Shown here in pieces: positions 45,131 through 59,539 of a DNA stretch of 64,000 bases. Each line of letters begins with the position of its first letter. Position 1 is the stretch's first letter. The notes beneath the pieces were generated by a model. That model was not told the origin of the DNA. It saw only the letters and a list, made by a program, of their open reading frames with translations, and did not search any database. Position numbers and translations under genes: made by a program. Origin of the DNA: Roseiarcus fermentans (GTDB taxonomy: Bacteria; Pseudomonadota; Alphaproteobacteria; Rhizobiales; Beijerinckiaceae); the NCBI RefSeq assembly GCF_003315135.1, contig NZ_QNRK01000021.1:1-64000 (forward strand). The letters are read 5' to 3'.

Positions 45131-45981
45131 CTATCTCCGCGCCCGCCTCCCCCCGAGTTCGATGATCTCGTCGGTGATCTCCTCCTGCCGCAGCTGGCGG
45201 GAGCGGGCGACGAGGTCGTCGAGCATCGTCGCCACGTTGGCCTTGGCGGCCGACATCGCCCGCATGCGCGCCTCGTTCTCGGCGGCGAGCGACAAGGTCA
45301 GCGCCTCGGTCAGCTCCGCGAACACGTATTCTTCCGCGAGTTCGGCGAGCAGGACGCGCGGCGGCAGGGAGACGATCGGCGGCGACGCGGTCCTGGCGAG
45401 GGGAAAGCGGGCGAAATCGAACGGCGCGAGCGCCCGGTCGACCACCTGGATCTCGCCTTGCGACGGAATCGCGTGAACAAGGTCGACCCGGGTCGCCTGG
45501 CCGGCGCCGAGGCGCAGGTAAAGCTGCTCGGTCACGCGGTCGGCGAGCGCGCCGGCCTCGTCGACGTGGGCGATCATCGGCCGGCTCCAGCCGACGGCGA
45601 GCCCGCGCTCCTCCGCCGCCGCCAGTCCGCGGGCGCCGAGCAGCAGCAGTTCAGTCGTGCGCGCGCCGTCGGCCTTGAGCGCGCGTTCCGCCGCCTCCAG
45701 CACGCGCCGGTTGAACGGGCCGGCGAAACCCTGCTCCGCGCAGACCGCGATGACCAGATGGCCGCCCCGGCCGTCCCGCTCCCGCGGCGGAGCGCCGCCG
45801 TCGTCGAGCGCCAGCGCCTGCCCGATCGCGGCGCCGATGGCAGCGGCGTAGGCGCGCACGCCCTCGACACGCTCGCGCGCCTCGCGCGCCCGCGCCGCGG
45901 CGATGCCGCGCATCGCGCCGATCACCGACGACAGCTGCCGCACCGAACCGATGCGCGCCATGACGTCGCTGAGCCGCTCGG

Positions 45982-45985
<4 letters not shown>
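45131..45985 (-). CDS. atpG: N-type ATPase gamma subunit
   Basis: This 284-residue central-stalk subunit is the last gene of the operon. The N-terminal coiled coil ([20 protein letters not shown]) and the C-terminal one ([20 protein letters not shown], then [16 protein letters not shown]) pair to form the shaft inside the alpha/beta ring, as in all F-type ATPases. It starts with GTG at 45985, overlapping the atpA stop (GTGA). Sequence outside the coiled coils is divergent from housekeeping AtpG, as in other N-ATPases. Confidence 0.93.
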
Positions 45986-47476
<1,491 letters not shown>

Positions 47477-47496
<20 letters not shown>

Positions 47497-48223
47497 GGCC
47501 TGTCAACTCCTCGACGATGCGCTTCAGGTCGGCGCGAAAGCTGTTGCGCGCCACCGCGTGCGGCGTTTCCAGTTCGAGCCCGGCGATGAGGCTCGGGTCG
47601 ACCGCGACGGCGAGGTCGACGGGACGGCCGAGCGCGCGGGCGAAAGCGTCGCGGGCCGACTGGATTTCCGCCGCCGTCAGCGGCCGGGGCGCGGTCAGCG
47701 TCGGCCGGTCGGGCGCGCCGAAGCCGTCCCGGCTCGCTTCGGGGAGCGACGCCAGCGCCCCGGCGAGGCCGTCGATGAAGCCGTCCACCTGCGCCGACGC
47801 CGGAAGCCGTTGCATCAGCTTGCCGGCGACGTCGACCGCGAGCCGCGCCGAGCGCTCGGAGGCGGCGGCCTCCTCGGCGGCGCGCGCCCAGCGCGTCTCC
47901 GTCTCGGCCGCGGCCCGCACCTGGTCCGCGTCCTCTTTCGCGCTCGCCAGCGCCGCCTCGCGCAGGGCGGCGGCCTCTTCGGCGGCGCGCGCCAGGACGG
48001 CGCCGCGGGAGGCCTCGATCCTTTCGCGTTCGGACTGCGCCGCCGCGCCCGCCGCGACCGCCGCGGCTCTCTCCGCCTCGGCGTCGGCGAGGATTTTTTC
48101 CGCCGCCGCGCGCCGCTCCTCCATGATCGCGATCACCGGACGGAACAGGAAGCGGGCGAGGATGGCGACGAGGATCAGGACGTTGACCGTCTGCAGGCCG
48201 AGCGTCCACCAGTCGATCCGCAT
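47477..48223 (-). CDS. atpF: N-type ATPase b subunit (long form)
   Basis: This 248-residue stator subunit starts with one membrane helix ([21 protein letters not shown]). A long Ala/Glu/Arg coiled coil follows (40-140), then a C-terminal part with [20 protein letters not shown] that resembles the delta subunit. No separate delta gene exists in the operon, and N-ATPase AtpF proteins are known to be long. It probably replaces delta in binding F1. The ATG at 48223 lies 10 bases after atpE. Confidence 0.9.
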
Positions 48224-48233
48224 CGGCTTGGGC

Positions 48234-48482
48234 CTATTTGACGAACGGGTTGGCGAACAGCACGAGCAGCGCGACGACGAGGCAGTAGATCGCCATCGTC
48301 TCGATCATGGCCAGGCCGACGAACAGGGTGCGCGAGATCGTGCCGGCGGCCTCGGGCTGGCGGGCGATCGCCTCCATCGCCGAGGCGACCGCCATGCCTT
48401 CGCCGATCCCCGGCCCGATCGCCCCGAGGCCGACGGCGAGGGCGGCGGAAACAATGCTGACGGCCTGGACGAGATCGTTCAC
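48234..48482 (-). CDS. atpE: N-type ATPase c subunit (rotor ring)
   Basis: This 82-residue hairpin has two membrane helices. The outer helix carries the ion-binding Glu61 followed by Thr62 and Tyr66 (AMIETMAIY). The inner helix has Glu28 in [10 protein letters not shown], where sodium-binding c subunits carry a Gln. A second glutamate plus the ET...Y set is characteristic of N-ATPases, for which sodium coupling was proposed and proton coupling is also argued. The start is GTG, overlapping the atpB stop. Confidence 0.94.
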   Translation of the reverse strand: MNDLVQAVSIVSAALAVGLGAIGPGIGEGMAVASAMEAIARQPEAAGTISRTLFVGLAMIETMAIYCLVVALLVLFANPFVK

Positions 48483-49171
48483 GGGGCTGGCTCCGAAGAC
48501 GCGCCGGCTTTGCGGCGCTCGCCGACCGCGGCGCCGATGAAGACGGTCGCGAGGACGGCAAAAATATAGGCCTGCACGGCGCCGGTCAGGAGATCGAGCG
48601 CCATCAGCGGGATCGGCACGAGGAGGCCTGCGAGCGTCAAGATGATGCCGATGATGAAGACGCCGCTCATCACGTTGCCGAACAGGCGGATGATCAGGGA
48701 AAAGGTGCGGGTGAACTGCTCGACGATGTTGAGCGGGATCATCACCCAGGTCGGCTCGGCGAACGTGGCGAGATAGCCGCCGAGGCCCCGGACGCGGATT
48801 CCCCAGGCGACGGTCGCGACGAACACGATCAGCGCCATCGCGGCGTCGGTCTCGATGTGGGCGGTCGCGGGCTCGACCCCGGGGATCAGCGACGACCAGT
48901 TCGAGGCGAGGGTAAAGAGGAAGATCGAGCCGATCAGCGCCCGAAACGGGGCCGGGTCGGTCTGCATCGTGCCGCGGATCTGGTCGTCGATGGTCGCGAC
49001 CACGAGTTCGAGCAGCGCCTGCCCCTTCGACGGAACGAGGCGCAGGCGCCGGGTCGCGAGCGCCGAGCCGAGGCCGAGAAGGAGGATGATCGCCCACGAC
49101 ACGACCACCGGCTCGGTGATCCCGACCGGGCCGAGGAGGAACAGCGGCTCGAGCGACAGCGGAGACTTCAC
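48479..49171 (-). CDS. atpB: N-type ATPase a subunit
   Basis: This 230-residue membrane subunit forms the ion half-channels. The essential arginine is Arg162 in [14 protein letters not shown], and [20 protein letters not shown] precedes it. Five to six membrane helices are visible. It starts with GTG at 49171, overlapping the atpR stop, and its stop overlaps the atpE start, so coupling continues along the operon. Confidence 0.94.
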   Translation of the reverse strand: MKSPLSLEPLFLLGPVGITEPVVVSWAIILLLGLGSALATRRLRLVPSKGQALLELVVATIDDQIRGTMQTDPAPFRALIGSIFLFTLASNWSSLIPGVEPATAHIETDAAMALIVFVATVAWGIRVRGLGGYLATFAEPTWVMIPLNIVEQFTRTFSLIIRLFGNVMSGVFIIGIILTLAGLLVPIPLMALDLLTGAVQAYIFAVLATVFIGAAVGERRKAGASSEPAP

Positions 49172-49431
49172 GCGAGTCTCCGATAGTGACGGGTGAGCGC
49201 CAGCCGCGCGACCAGCACGCCGGCGGCGGCGGCGAGCAACAGGCTCGCGCCCAGCTTCGCCACGACGACCAGCGCCGCAGCCAGCGTGAAGAAGCGCAGG
49301 CCCTGCAGCGCGACGCCGAGCCCCGTCCGGCCGTCGCGCATGAGCCCGACGCTCCACCAGAGGGACAGGAAATGCGCGGCGCCGAGAGCGGCGCCGATCA
49401 GGAAGGCGGCGGCGAGGAGGGCTGCGGTCAT
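49168..49431 (-). CDS. atpR: N-type ATPase membrane protein AtpR
   Basis: This 87-residue protein has three membrane helices (about 4-28, 44-66, 65-78) and polar residues [10 protein letters not shown] in the first loop. The atpQ-atpR pair between atpC and atpB is the hallmark of N-ATPase operons; AtpR is thought to help c-ring assembly. The ATG at 49431 overlaps the atpQ stop (ATGA). Confidence 0.88.
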   Translation of the reverse strand: MTAALLAAAFLIGAALGAAHFLSLWWSVGLMRDGRTGLGVALQGLRFFTLAAALVVVAKLGASLLLAAAAGVLVARLALTRHYRRLA

Positions 49432-49715
49432 TGCCTGTGCATCCATCGCCAGGCCGTCCACATGCCCGCCACGGCGCCGAGCATGATCAGCGGCGCGGTG
49501 AAGAAGACGCCAGTCCTGAAAGCGCCGTCGAGCCAGCGGCCGGCGACGACGCCGATCAAGATCGGGGCGACGATCGCCCAGCCGAGCACGCCGATCTGGC
49601 CGAGCCGGGTGGCGATGGTCGGCTCGTGGTCGGCGCGCGCTCCGCGATCGCGGCCGGCGGCGATCCGGGCGGCGTCCTGCATCCGGCCGTTGCGCTGGTC
49701 GCGGGGCGGGATCAT
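49428..49715 (-). CDS. atpQ: N-type ATPase membrane protein AtpQ (AtpI/AtpZ-like)
   Basis: This 95-residue protein has a charged N-terminus (1-35) and two membrane helices (about 40-58 and 68-88). LGVLGWAIVAPILIGVVAGRWLD-type sequence is close to AtpI/AtpZ-like small proteins. It is the first gene after a 286-bp gap that holds inverted palindromic repeats, so it may need its own transcription or readthrough. Confidence 0.86.
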   Translation of the reverse strand: MIPPRDQRNGRMQDAARIAAGRDRGARADHEPTIATRLGQIGVLGWAIVAPILIGVVAGRWLDGAFRTGVFFTAPLIMLGAVAGMWTAWRWMHRQ

Positions 49716-49771
49716 GGCGCCCAGCCCGGGCTCTCGCGCCCCCTGGGGTCACAGGGCGTCGCACAACTTCC

Positions 49772-49945
49772 CCTTCCCCAACGAAAGTTGGGGAAGGTGG
49801 CGCGAAGCGCCGGATGGGGTGTGGGCCGCGGCATCGATGCTGGAGGGATTGCACAACCGTCGCCACCCCCTTGTCGCCAGCGGAGTCCTGCTTTCCACAG
49901 CCCATCCGGCCCTGCGGGCCACCTTCCCCAGCAAGCTGGGGAAGG
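49772..49945. repeat. Pair of inverted palindromic repeats inside the ATPase operon
   Basis: The left unit has CCTTCCCCAAC and GTTGGGGAAGG around a GAAA loop (49772-49797). The right unit has CCTTCCCCAGC and GCTGGGGAAGG around AA (49922-49945). Beyond each hairpin both continue with a related tail, GGTGGC...GCCGGATGGG...TGTGG, running toward each other. They are therefore two opposed copies of one dispersed REP-like element, filling most of the 286-bp atpC-atpQ gap. Confidence 0.85.
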
Positions 49946-50001
49946 AGACGCGCAACCCGACAGTCCGCCCCTGCCCGTCCAGGCGCGATGCATGCCTCCC
50001 C

Positions 50002-53556
<3,555 letters not shown>

Positions 53557-53620
53557 CCGTGATCCCCACGTGTTTGTCGCAATCGCCCCGCCGTCCGTGC
53601 GGGTCGACATGGCGCAATTC

Positions 53621-53800
53621 GGTCGGTCTTCCGACTGAGGATCACCCCGCTCGCGAGCCCTTCCCAGCCAGGAAGCCAGTGGGTCAGGCTTACGCCTGGT
53701 CTCGCAGCAGTCCCCCTTCACGGCGTTGGGCACGTCGCGGATTCGCACCGCGTTCCCGATTATTCCTGTAATAGGCGCCGAATGCGGGTTTGCTCGTATC
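53621..53800 (-). promoter_or_regulatory. Cobalamin riboswitch
   Basis: Read on the minus strand, the conserved core appears in order: CGGGAACGCGGTGCGAATCC, then CGTGCCCAACGCCGTGA. A long variable arm follows with ACCCACTGG (the B12 box) and GCTGGGAAGG. Next comes GGTGATCC, and the 3' hairpin GTCGGAAGACCGAC ends at 53621. This is the full consensus order of B12 riboswitches. It ends 65 bases before the NCS1 start codon. The expected effect is repression of the transporter when B12 is plentiful. Confidence 0.93.
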
Positions 53801-53925
53801 ACTCGACGCGGCCGGCGGAACTGCTGCAAAAGGCCGCACCCGTCCGGACCCTTGCGCAGAGCCGCCCGGATCGGAACGACGTTTGAATCGGCTGAAACGC
53901 GGACCGCGCGGAGACCGCCGATGCG

Positions 53926-55779
53926 TCAGAACGTGAAGCGGACCCCGGCGGTGGCCGACTGTGCGTAGGACCCGCTTCCGGCCGCCCCCTCGTAGCGGGC
54001 GAACAGGTCGAGCCCGGCCACGCGCTGGACCGCGCTCAGGCTGAACAGGGCGGCGTTGCGCGGGACGGAGGCGCCCTGCACGGTGAAGGAGGCCAGGCTC
54101 GGCGTTCCGTCGAGAAAGGCGGACGCGCTGCGCTCGGTGTCCGACAGGTCGTAGGCCCACGCGACCCGCGCCGTCAGCTGCAGCGGCGCGGCGCCGCCGA
54201 GCGGCAGCGCATAGCCGACCTCCCCGCCCAGCAGGCCGAGCCATTGACTGGTGGTCGCGCTCGCCACATGCAGGTCGACCGGGCCGCCGCCGCTTTCGAC
54301 GAAGCCATTGCCGCAATAGACGATTCCCTGCAGGCCGACGAACGGCGTCACCGCCGCGCCGCCGCCGACGTCGAAGCGATAGCCCGTCTCGGCCTCGGAC
54401 AGGAAGGCGTTGCCGGTCGGCGAGCCACGGGTCGCGAACGTGACGCCGGACGAGAAGGATTCGGCGTTGACGAACGACAGGCTGCGGTTCACGCGCCCCC
54501 AGCTGTAGGCGTAGCCGAGCGTCCCCTCGACGTACCAGGGTCCGGGCGCGTAGCGCGCATAGGGCGTGACGGAGACCGTGGACGACGACCCGCTGCCGGA
54601 AATTCCCTCGGCGCCGAGCCACCCCGACTCGTAGCCGACGGCGACGCCGCCGACGAGCGCCGGACTGACGCGGCCCTCGAGGCCGCCGGCGAACCCGCCC
54701 ATCCACGCCGACAGCGTATGGCTGTCGCCGTTTCCGGACAGCGAGAGCCCCCCGCCGAGGACGCTGAGCCAGGCGTGGATCGGCGTCGGCGCGGGATCGG
54801 TCGCGCGCATCTCGGTGTGCACGGCGGCGAGACTCTGCTGCGCGGCCGCGATCGCGACCGACGGATAATCAGCGTAGATCTCGCCGTCGAGTTGAACCAG
54901 CGCCGCCCGCAGCGGCCCGGGATCGGCCGCGCCGTTCACCGGCACGTAGTTCAGCAGATCGAGGCTCTTGTAGACCTCGTCCATCGCGGTGAACGGCTGG
55001 GGATAAGGCCCGACGTCGAGCGCGGTCGCGACCGCGCCGGCATTGCCGCCGCCGGCGAGCGGCTGGTACCAGAGCGCGTGGCCGCCGATCATCTCCTGGC
55101 GGGTGAAGATCGTCGGCGACGCGAAGGCGAGGCCGTTGCAATTGGCCCCGGTGGGCGGCGCGCCGGCCAGCCAGAACTGTTGCGCGCCGCCCGCTTGCCC
55201 GAAGGCGGGGGCGCCCCAGGCCGTGAGGACGCAGGAGCCGGCCGCCGCCGTCACGGTGGTGATCATCGAGGGCAGGCCGGGCAAGGCCAGCACGCTCTGG
55301 ATCTGCGCCGGGGTCAGGCCGCGGATCGCGCTCGGCTCCGCCATGAACGACCGGTTGGGCGCCGTCACGGGACTGCATCCGGCCTGCGGGCAATAGACCC
55401 GGACGAACTGGGTCGGGCCCGAGGTGACGACCATCGCCGCCGGCGCGTCCGCGACGAACGAGGGATAGAAGTTCGGCGGGTTATAGACGTCGTTGCAGAT
55501 GTACGAGTTGGCGTTCGCGCCGTTCGTGACCGAGGGAACGTAAGGATTGTTCGGAACGGTGCATTTCGCGTAACCCGGGGCCCGGTAGACCGGCCCGGTC
55601 AGCACAGCGCCCGCGGGCAGCGGCAGCGCCTGCGACAACGCGCAGTCGATCGGGCTGCCGGCGATCATCAGCGCGGCTCCGAGCGCAAGGACACGCGTCG
55701 GGCGCAGTTCGCGACATGTTCGTGACTTATTTAAAACCGATTTCAGCAATAATTCGTTCGCAAGACAATTCGTCTTCAT
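53926..55779 (-). CDS. Autotransporter (type Va) with Cys-containing passenger
   Basis: This 617-residue outer-membrane protein starts with an extended signal region (about 1-50) ending ALSQA, as in many autotransporters. The passenger (51-330) has no obvious repeats and holds six cysteines (73, 95, 130, 135, 183, 214). The C-terminal 284 residues form a beta barrel of alternating Gly/aromatic strands ending SATAGVRFTF, with the terminal Phe needed for BAM assembly. The passenger function is unknown. GGGG precedes the ATG. Confidence 0.82.
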   Translation of the reverse strand: MKTNCLANELLLKSVLNKSRTCRELRPTRVLALGAALMIAGSPIDCALSQALPLPAGAVLTGPVYRAPGYAKCTVPNNPYVPSVTNGANANSYICNDVYNPPNFYPSFVADAPAAMVVTSGPTQFVRVYCPQAGCSPVTAPNRSFMAEPSAIRGLTPAQIQSVLALPGLPSMITTVTAAAGSCVLTAWGAPAFGQAGGAQQFWLAGAPPTGANCNGLAFASPTIFTRQEMIGGHALWYQPLAGGGNAGAVATALDVGPYPQPFTAMDEVYKSLDLLNYVPVNGAADPGPLRAALVQLDGEIYADYPSVAIAAAQQSLAAVHTEMRATDPAPTPIHAWLSVLGGGLSLSGNGDSHTLSAWMGGFAGGLEGRVSPALVGGVAVGYESGWLGAEGISGSGSSSTVSVTPYARYAPGPWYVEGTLGYAYSWGRVNRSLSFVNAESFSSGVTFATRGSPTGNAFLSEAETGYRFDVGGGAAVTPFVGLQGIVYCGNGFVESGGGPVDLHVASATTSQWLGLLGGEVGYALPLGGAAPLQLTARVAWAYDLSDTERSASAFLDGTPSLASFTVQGASVPRNAALFSLSAVQRVAGLDLFARYEGAAGSGSYAQSATAGVRFTF

Positions 55780-56398
55780 GGGTTTGCCCCGGATTCGCCT
55801 TCAATTGATCGCAACTTGGCCACGATAAACGGCAGAACTAAGGCGTTCTTCCGACAGATGGGCCGGCTGAATGGAGGCTAACCCGGTCGGCCGGGGCATC
55901 TCCGGCGCGTTCATTGTCAACAAGTCTATCGGACGCTTGCGTCGGACAGCGGCGACCGCGGCGAAGCCGCAGATGACCGCAATAAAAGGGGCCGCGATGC
56001 TCCGCCGGAGCGGCGCCCGCGCTCAGCAGGACCGCCGCGGCGCGGCGCTCCGGATCATGCTCGACCGCGACGCCTATGGCGTCGGCGCCGCGGGCGGGAT
56101 CGGCAATTGCGGCCCCGTCCGCTGCCGATACAGCCAAAAACGACTGTGATGACAGCCGGCTCGCCCGATCCGGCGTCGGACCAAACTCGGCCGAACCGGC
56201 TTTTGTTGACATTTCGGCCAATTCCACTATGTCAGAGCCGCCGAGAGCGAATGAAGGCTCCGGCGAGCGTTGGCGCCGCGCTTCGCGCCCACGCATGGCG
56301 CAATTCCGTTACGCCACGGCCCTGCGAATTGGTTCGCACGGCCCACGAAGCCTCCACCCTCTACGCGGACGACCATTTTCCGCGAGATGCGAGACCCA
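55780..56398. other. Long leader / intergenic region upstream of the helicase gene
   Basis: 619 bp hold no convincing gene; open frames on both strands have no motif or binding site. A possible promoter for the helicase gene lies at 56206-56233. DEAD-box helicase genes often have long regulated leaders, but I see no specific fold here. Confidence 0.4.
56206..56233 (+). promoter_or_regulatory. Candidate sigma-70-type promoter for the helicase gene
   Basis: TTGACA at 56206 is followed after 16 bases by TATGTC. The start codon is about 165 bases downstream, which would leave a long leader. The -10 is a weak match. Confidence 0.4.
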
Positions 56399-58087
56399 AT
56401 GAAGTTCAACGAACTCGGCCTGAGCGAAAAAGTGCTCAACGCCGTCGAAACGGCGGGATACGACACGCCGACGCCGATTCAGGCGCAAGCCATACCCTAC
56501 GCCCTCGAAGGCCGGGACGTCCTGGGCATCGCCCAGACGGGCACGGGCAAGACCGCCGCCTTCACCCTGCCGATGCTGACGGCCTTGGAGCGGGGACGCG
56601 CCAAGGCGCGGATGCCGCGGACGCTCATTCTCGAGCCGACCCGCGAACTCGCCGCCCAGGTCGAGGAAGCCTTCATCAAGTATGGCGTCAATCACAAGCT
56701 CAACATCGCGCTGCTGATCGGCGGCGTCTCCGACGGCGAGCAGAAGACCAAGATCGACCGCGGGGCGGACGTGGTGATCGCCACCCCGGGCCGTCTCCTC
56801 GACCTGACCGAGCGCGGCGGACTGCTGCTGACCGGCATCGAGATCCTGGTGATCGACGAGGCCGACCGGATGCTCGACATGGGGTTCATCCCCGACATCG
56901 AGCGCATCTGCAAGCTCGTCCCGTTCACCCGCCAGACCCTGTTCTTCTCGGCGACCATGCCGCCGGAAATCACGCGCCTCACCGAGGCGTTCCTGCACAA
57001 TCCGGCGCGCGTCGAGGTCGCCCGCGCGGCCAGCACCGCCGAGAACATCACCCAGACCCTGGTCCCCTCGGGCGGCGCGCCGCACGACAAGCGCGCCACC
57101 CTGCGGCGGATCATCCAGAGCGCGGACGACTTCAAGAACGCGATCATCTTCTGCAACCGCAAGCGCGACGTGCAGGTGGTGTACCGCTCGCTCGAGAAGC
57201 ACGCGTTCTCGGTCGGGGCGCTGCACGGCGACCTCGACCAGCGGGCGCGCACGATGGCGCTCGACGCCTTCCGCGGCGGACAGGTGCAACTGCTGGTGTG
57301 CTCCGACGTCGCCGCGCGCGGCCTCGACATCCCCGACGTCAGCCACGTGATCAACTACGACGCGCCGCATCATTCCGAGGACTACGTTCACCGGATCGGC
57401 CGCACCGGCCGGGCCGGCAAGTCCGGCCGGGCGCTGACCATCGTGACCCGCGCCGACGGCAAGGCGATCGCCGAGATCGAGAAGCTGATCGCCCGCAAGA
57501 TCGATTGGCTCGAAGGCGCCGTGATGCCCACGGCGGAAGAGGAAGCCGAGTCGAACGCGCGCGGCGAACGCAGCGAGCGCGGCGGACGCCGGGGAGAACG
57601 CAGCGGCGAACGCGGCGGCCGGCGGCGCGAGGAGCGCGCCGGAGACGCGCCGCCGCGGGCGGATCGCCAGGGCGAACGCGCGGCCGCTCCCCGGCGGCGC
57701 GCGGCGCAGGAGCGCCCGTTGGACGAGCAGCGGACCGACCGCCCGGTCGACCGCGGCGCTGATTTCCGCCGCCACCGCGCCGAGCGGCCGACGCACGAGC
57801 GCGCCGCGGAGGAGCCGCGGACGGAGCGTCCGGTCGAACCCGCAACCGAATCCCGGCGCCACCGCGCCGAGCGCCCGCCGCAGGAGCGCGTCGCCGCCGA
57901 GCAGGAGCGCAACCGGGAACGGGCGCAGCGCCACGTCTCCGCCGGCGGAGCCAAGCGCGAACGCCCGCGCCGCGACGACGACGCGCCGGTGATCGGGCTC
58001 GGCGATCACGTTCCGAGCTTCCTGCTGCGGCCGGTCCCGAAGCGGAGTCATCAGCCGCAAGAGCCGGAGAGCGTTACCGAAGACTGA
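56399..58087 (+). CDS. DEAD-box ATP-dependent RNA helicase
   Basis: This 562-residue helicase has two RecA domains (1-375) with the Q motif (YDTPTPIQAQAI), AQTGTGKTAA (Walker A), PTRELAAQ, VIDEADRMLDMGF, FFSATMP, VCSDVAARGLDIP and HRIGRTGRAGKSG. The last 160 residues are a low-complexity basic/acidic tail, with RGERSERGGRRGERSGERGG and a repeated FRRHRAERPTHERAAEEPRTERP-like unit, probably for RNA binding. I start at the ATG at 56399, matching family N-termini; another ATG lies at 56387. The likely job is ribosome assembly or RNA unwinding in the cold. Confidence 0.94.
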   Translation: MKFNELGLSEKVLNAVETAGYDTPTPIQAQAIPYALEGRDVLGIAQTGTGKTAAFTLPMLTALERGRAKARMPRTLILEPTRELAAQVEEAFIKYGVNHKLNIALLIGGVSDGEQKTKIDRGADVVIATPGRLLDLTERGGLLLTGIEILVIDEADRMLDMGFIPDIERICKLVPFTRQTLFFSATMPPEITRLTEAFLHNPARVEVARAASTAENITQTLVPSGGAPHDKRATLRRIIQSADDFKNAIIFCNRKRDVQVVYRSLEKHAFSVGALHGDLDQRARTMALDAFRGGQVQLLVCSDVAARGLDIPDVSHVINYDAPHHSEDYVHRIGRTGRAGKSGRALTIVTRADGKAIAEIEKLIARKIDWLEGAVMPTAEEEAESNARGERSERGGRRGERSGERGGRRREERAGDAPPRADRQGERAAAPRRRAAQERPLDEQRTDRPVDRGADFRRHRAERPTHERAAEEPRTERPVEPATESRRHRAERPPQERVAAEQERNRERAQRHVSAGGAKRERPRRDDDAPVIGLGDHVPSFLLRPVPKRSHQPQEPESVTED

Positions 58088-58115
58088 CCGGTACGAGCCA
58101 TCGGGGGACGGCGAG

Positions 58116-58394
58116 GTGTTGCGATTCGGCTTGCTTCCCGTCCTCGCCGTCGTGACGCTCGCGGGCATTCTGCCTTACGGGCTGTACCGGCTCAGCCGGG
58201 CGCTCGGCGCGCCGCTCACGGTGGCCGGAGCGGTCGCGCTCGGCCTCGCCTATGGCGCCTTCAAGGCCGACAATCCGTGGTCGGGCGACGGACTCGCCGT
58301 CAATCTGCGCATCATGGCCGTCAGCGCGGCCGTCCTTGGCGCCTACGCGGGCGTCAGCGTCGCGGTCGCGCGGGCGATCGCCAGACGGCTCTAG
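58116..58394 (+). CDS. Small membrane protein, unknown
   Basis: This 92-residue protein has an N-terminal membrane helix (LLPVLAVVTLAGILPYGLY), a second hydrophobic stretch (37-50) and a third (65-86). It starts with GTG at 58116, behind GGGGGA, 28 bases after the helicase stop. I recognise no family. The codon pattern and binding site support coding, but the protein is short and alternatives cannot be excluded. Confidence 0.5.
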   Translation: MLRFGLLPVLAVVTLAGILPYGLYRLSRALGAPLTVAGAVALGLAYGAFKADNPWSGDGLAVNLRIMAVSAAVLGAYAGVSVAVARAIARRL

Positions 58395-58479
58395 CCGGGT
58401 TTGCGCCTTCGCCTTTTTCGCAGCGGCGCGCCCGAAGCCTTTGCTCTAGGCGAGGTTGCGAGATCGCCGCGACCCGTCG

Positions 58480-58502
58480 GCGCCCCCTGGGAGAGGGGGC
58501 GC
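58480..58502. terminator. Hairpin between convergent genes
   Basis: GCGCCCCCT and AGGGGGCGC pair around GGGAG. It lies between the small membrane protein gene (stop 58394) and the binding-protein gene (stop 58538). No T-run is present. Confidence 0.45.
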
Positions 58503-58537
58503 AAACGGCGTCTGCGCCTGTCTTACTCGGCTCTCGC

Positions 58538-59539
58538 TCAGTTCTTCGGTCGCAGGTCCAGCCCCACGCCCTGGTTCACGAACTGCAGCGTGTAGGCCTG
58601 CTTGAAGTCGATGCCCGGCTTGACCACGCCGGCCTTGACCATTTTGTCGTAAAAGTCCTGCCAGCGCTCGTCGGTCATCGCGCCGATGCCCTTGGTCAGC
58701 GTGTCGCCGGAATCGACGATGCCGTATTCCTTGATCTTGGCGATCGAGAACGCGATCTGCTCGTCGGTCATCTCGGGGTTCTCTTTCTTGATCGCCTCGT
58801 TCGCTTTCGCGTTGTCGCCGTAGAGGTAGTGGTACCAGCCGATCGCGGAGGCGTTGACGAAGCGCTGAACCATGTCCGGGTTCTTTTCAACGATCTCCTT
58901 GCGCGTCATGATCTGGGTCGCGTAGGTGGTGTAGCCGTAGTCGGCGAGCAGGAAGGCGTTCGGCTTGAATTTGCCCTGCTGCTCGACCTCGAACGGCTCG
59001 GAGGTGATGTAGCCCTGCTGGATCGAATGCTTGTCGACGATGAACGGGGCCGAGTTGAAGTTGTACGGCTTGATGTTCTCGTCCTTGAAGCCGAACGCCA
59101 CGCGCATCCAGGCCCAGAAGGTGTTGATCGCGCCGGCGCTGACGAAGGCCGGATTGGCTTTCGGCAGGTCCTCCCACTTGTCGAGCCCGACGCCGGGATG
59201 GGACATGAAACACTGCGGGTTCTTCTGGAAGTCGGCCGCCACCGTCACGGTCGGGATGTTGTTCTGGGCGTTGAGGAAGTCGCCGATCATGTCGCCGCCC
59301 ATGAAGAACTCGATCTTGCCGGCGATCAGCAGCATGCCGCCGTTCGCGGCGGGCCCCCCCTGCATGATGGTGACATCGAGCCCGTACTTCTGGTAGGTGC
59401 CGTCGGCCAGAGCCTGATAATATCCGCCGGCCTCCGGGTCCGCGAGCCAGTTGGTGGCGAAGGTGACCTTGTCGAGCGCCTGGGCCGGATGCGCGAGCCC
59501 TACGGCGCCGAGCAAGGCGGCAATGATCGCAACACGCAT
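58538..59539 (-). CDS. ABC transporter substrate-binding protein, NMT1/ThiY-like
   Basis: This 333-residue periplasmic binding protein has a signal peptide MRVAIIAALLGAVGLAHPAQA. The mature part begins LDKVTFATNWLADPEAGGYY, the typical opening of NMT1/THI5-like proteins that bind pyrimidines, sulfonates or nitriles. GGMLLIAGKIEFFMGGDM and the long C-terminal helices fit. AGGAGAGATCTCGA precedes the ATG. No permease or ATPase gene is near. It is divergent from an 8-oxoguanine deaminase-like gene, which suggests a nucleobase-type ligand. Confidence 0.88.
   Translation of the reverse strand: MRVAIIAALLGAVGLAHPAQALDKVTFATNWLADPEAGGYYQALADGTYQKYGLDVTIMQGGPAANGGMLLIAGKIEFFMGGDMIGDFLNAQNNIPTVTVAADFQKNPQCFMSHPGVGLDKWEDLPKANPAFVSAGAINTFWAWMRVAFGFKDENIKPYNFNSAPFIVDKHSIQQGYITSEPFEVEQQGKFKPNAFLLADYGYTTYATQIMTRKEIVEKNPDMVQRFVNASAIGWYHYLYGDNAKANEAIKKENPEMTDEQIAFSIAKIKEYGIVDSGDTLTKGIGAMTDERWQDFYDKMVKAGVVKPGIDFKQAYTLQFVNQGVGLDLRPKN

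Noticed and set aside
49772-49797. Considered as a simple terminator of atpC
   Set aside because: An opposed copy with a matching tail lies 125 bases away, so it belongs to a repeat element; a secondary terminator effect remains possible.
53557-53829. N-terminal extension of the NCS1 transporter
   Set aside because: It would translate the cobalamin riboswitch. The ATG at 53556 gives the usual NCS1 N-terminus and has a binding site.
55838-56296. Minus-strand frame in the helicase leader
   Set aside because: No motif, no binding site and Arg/Ala-rich composition typical of a shadow frame.
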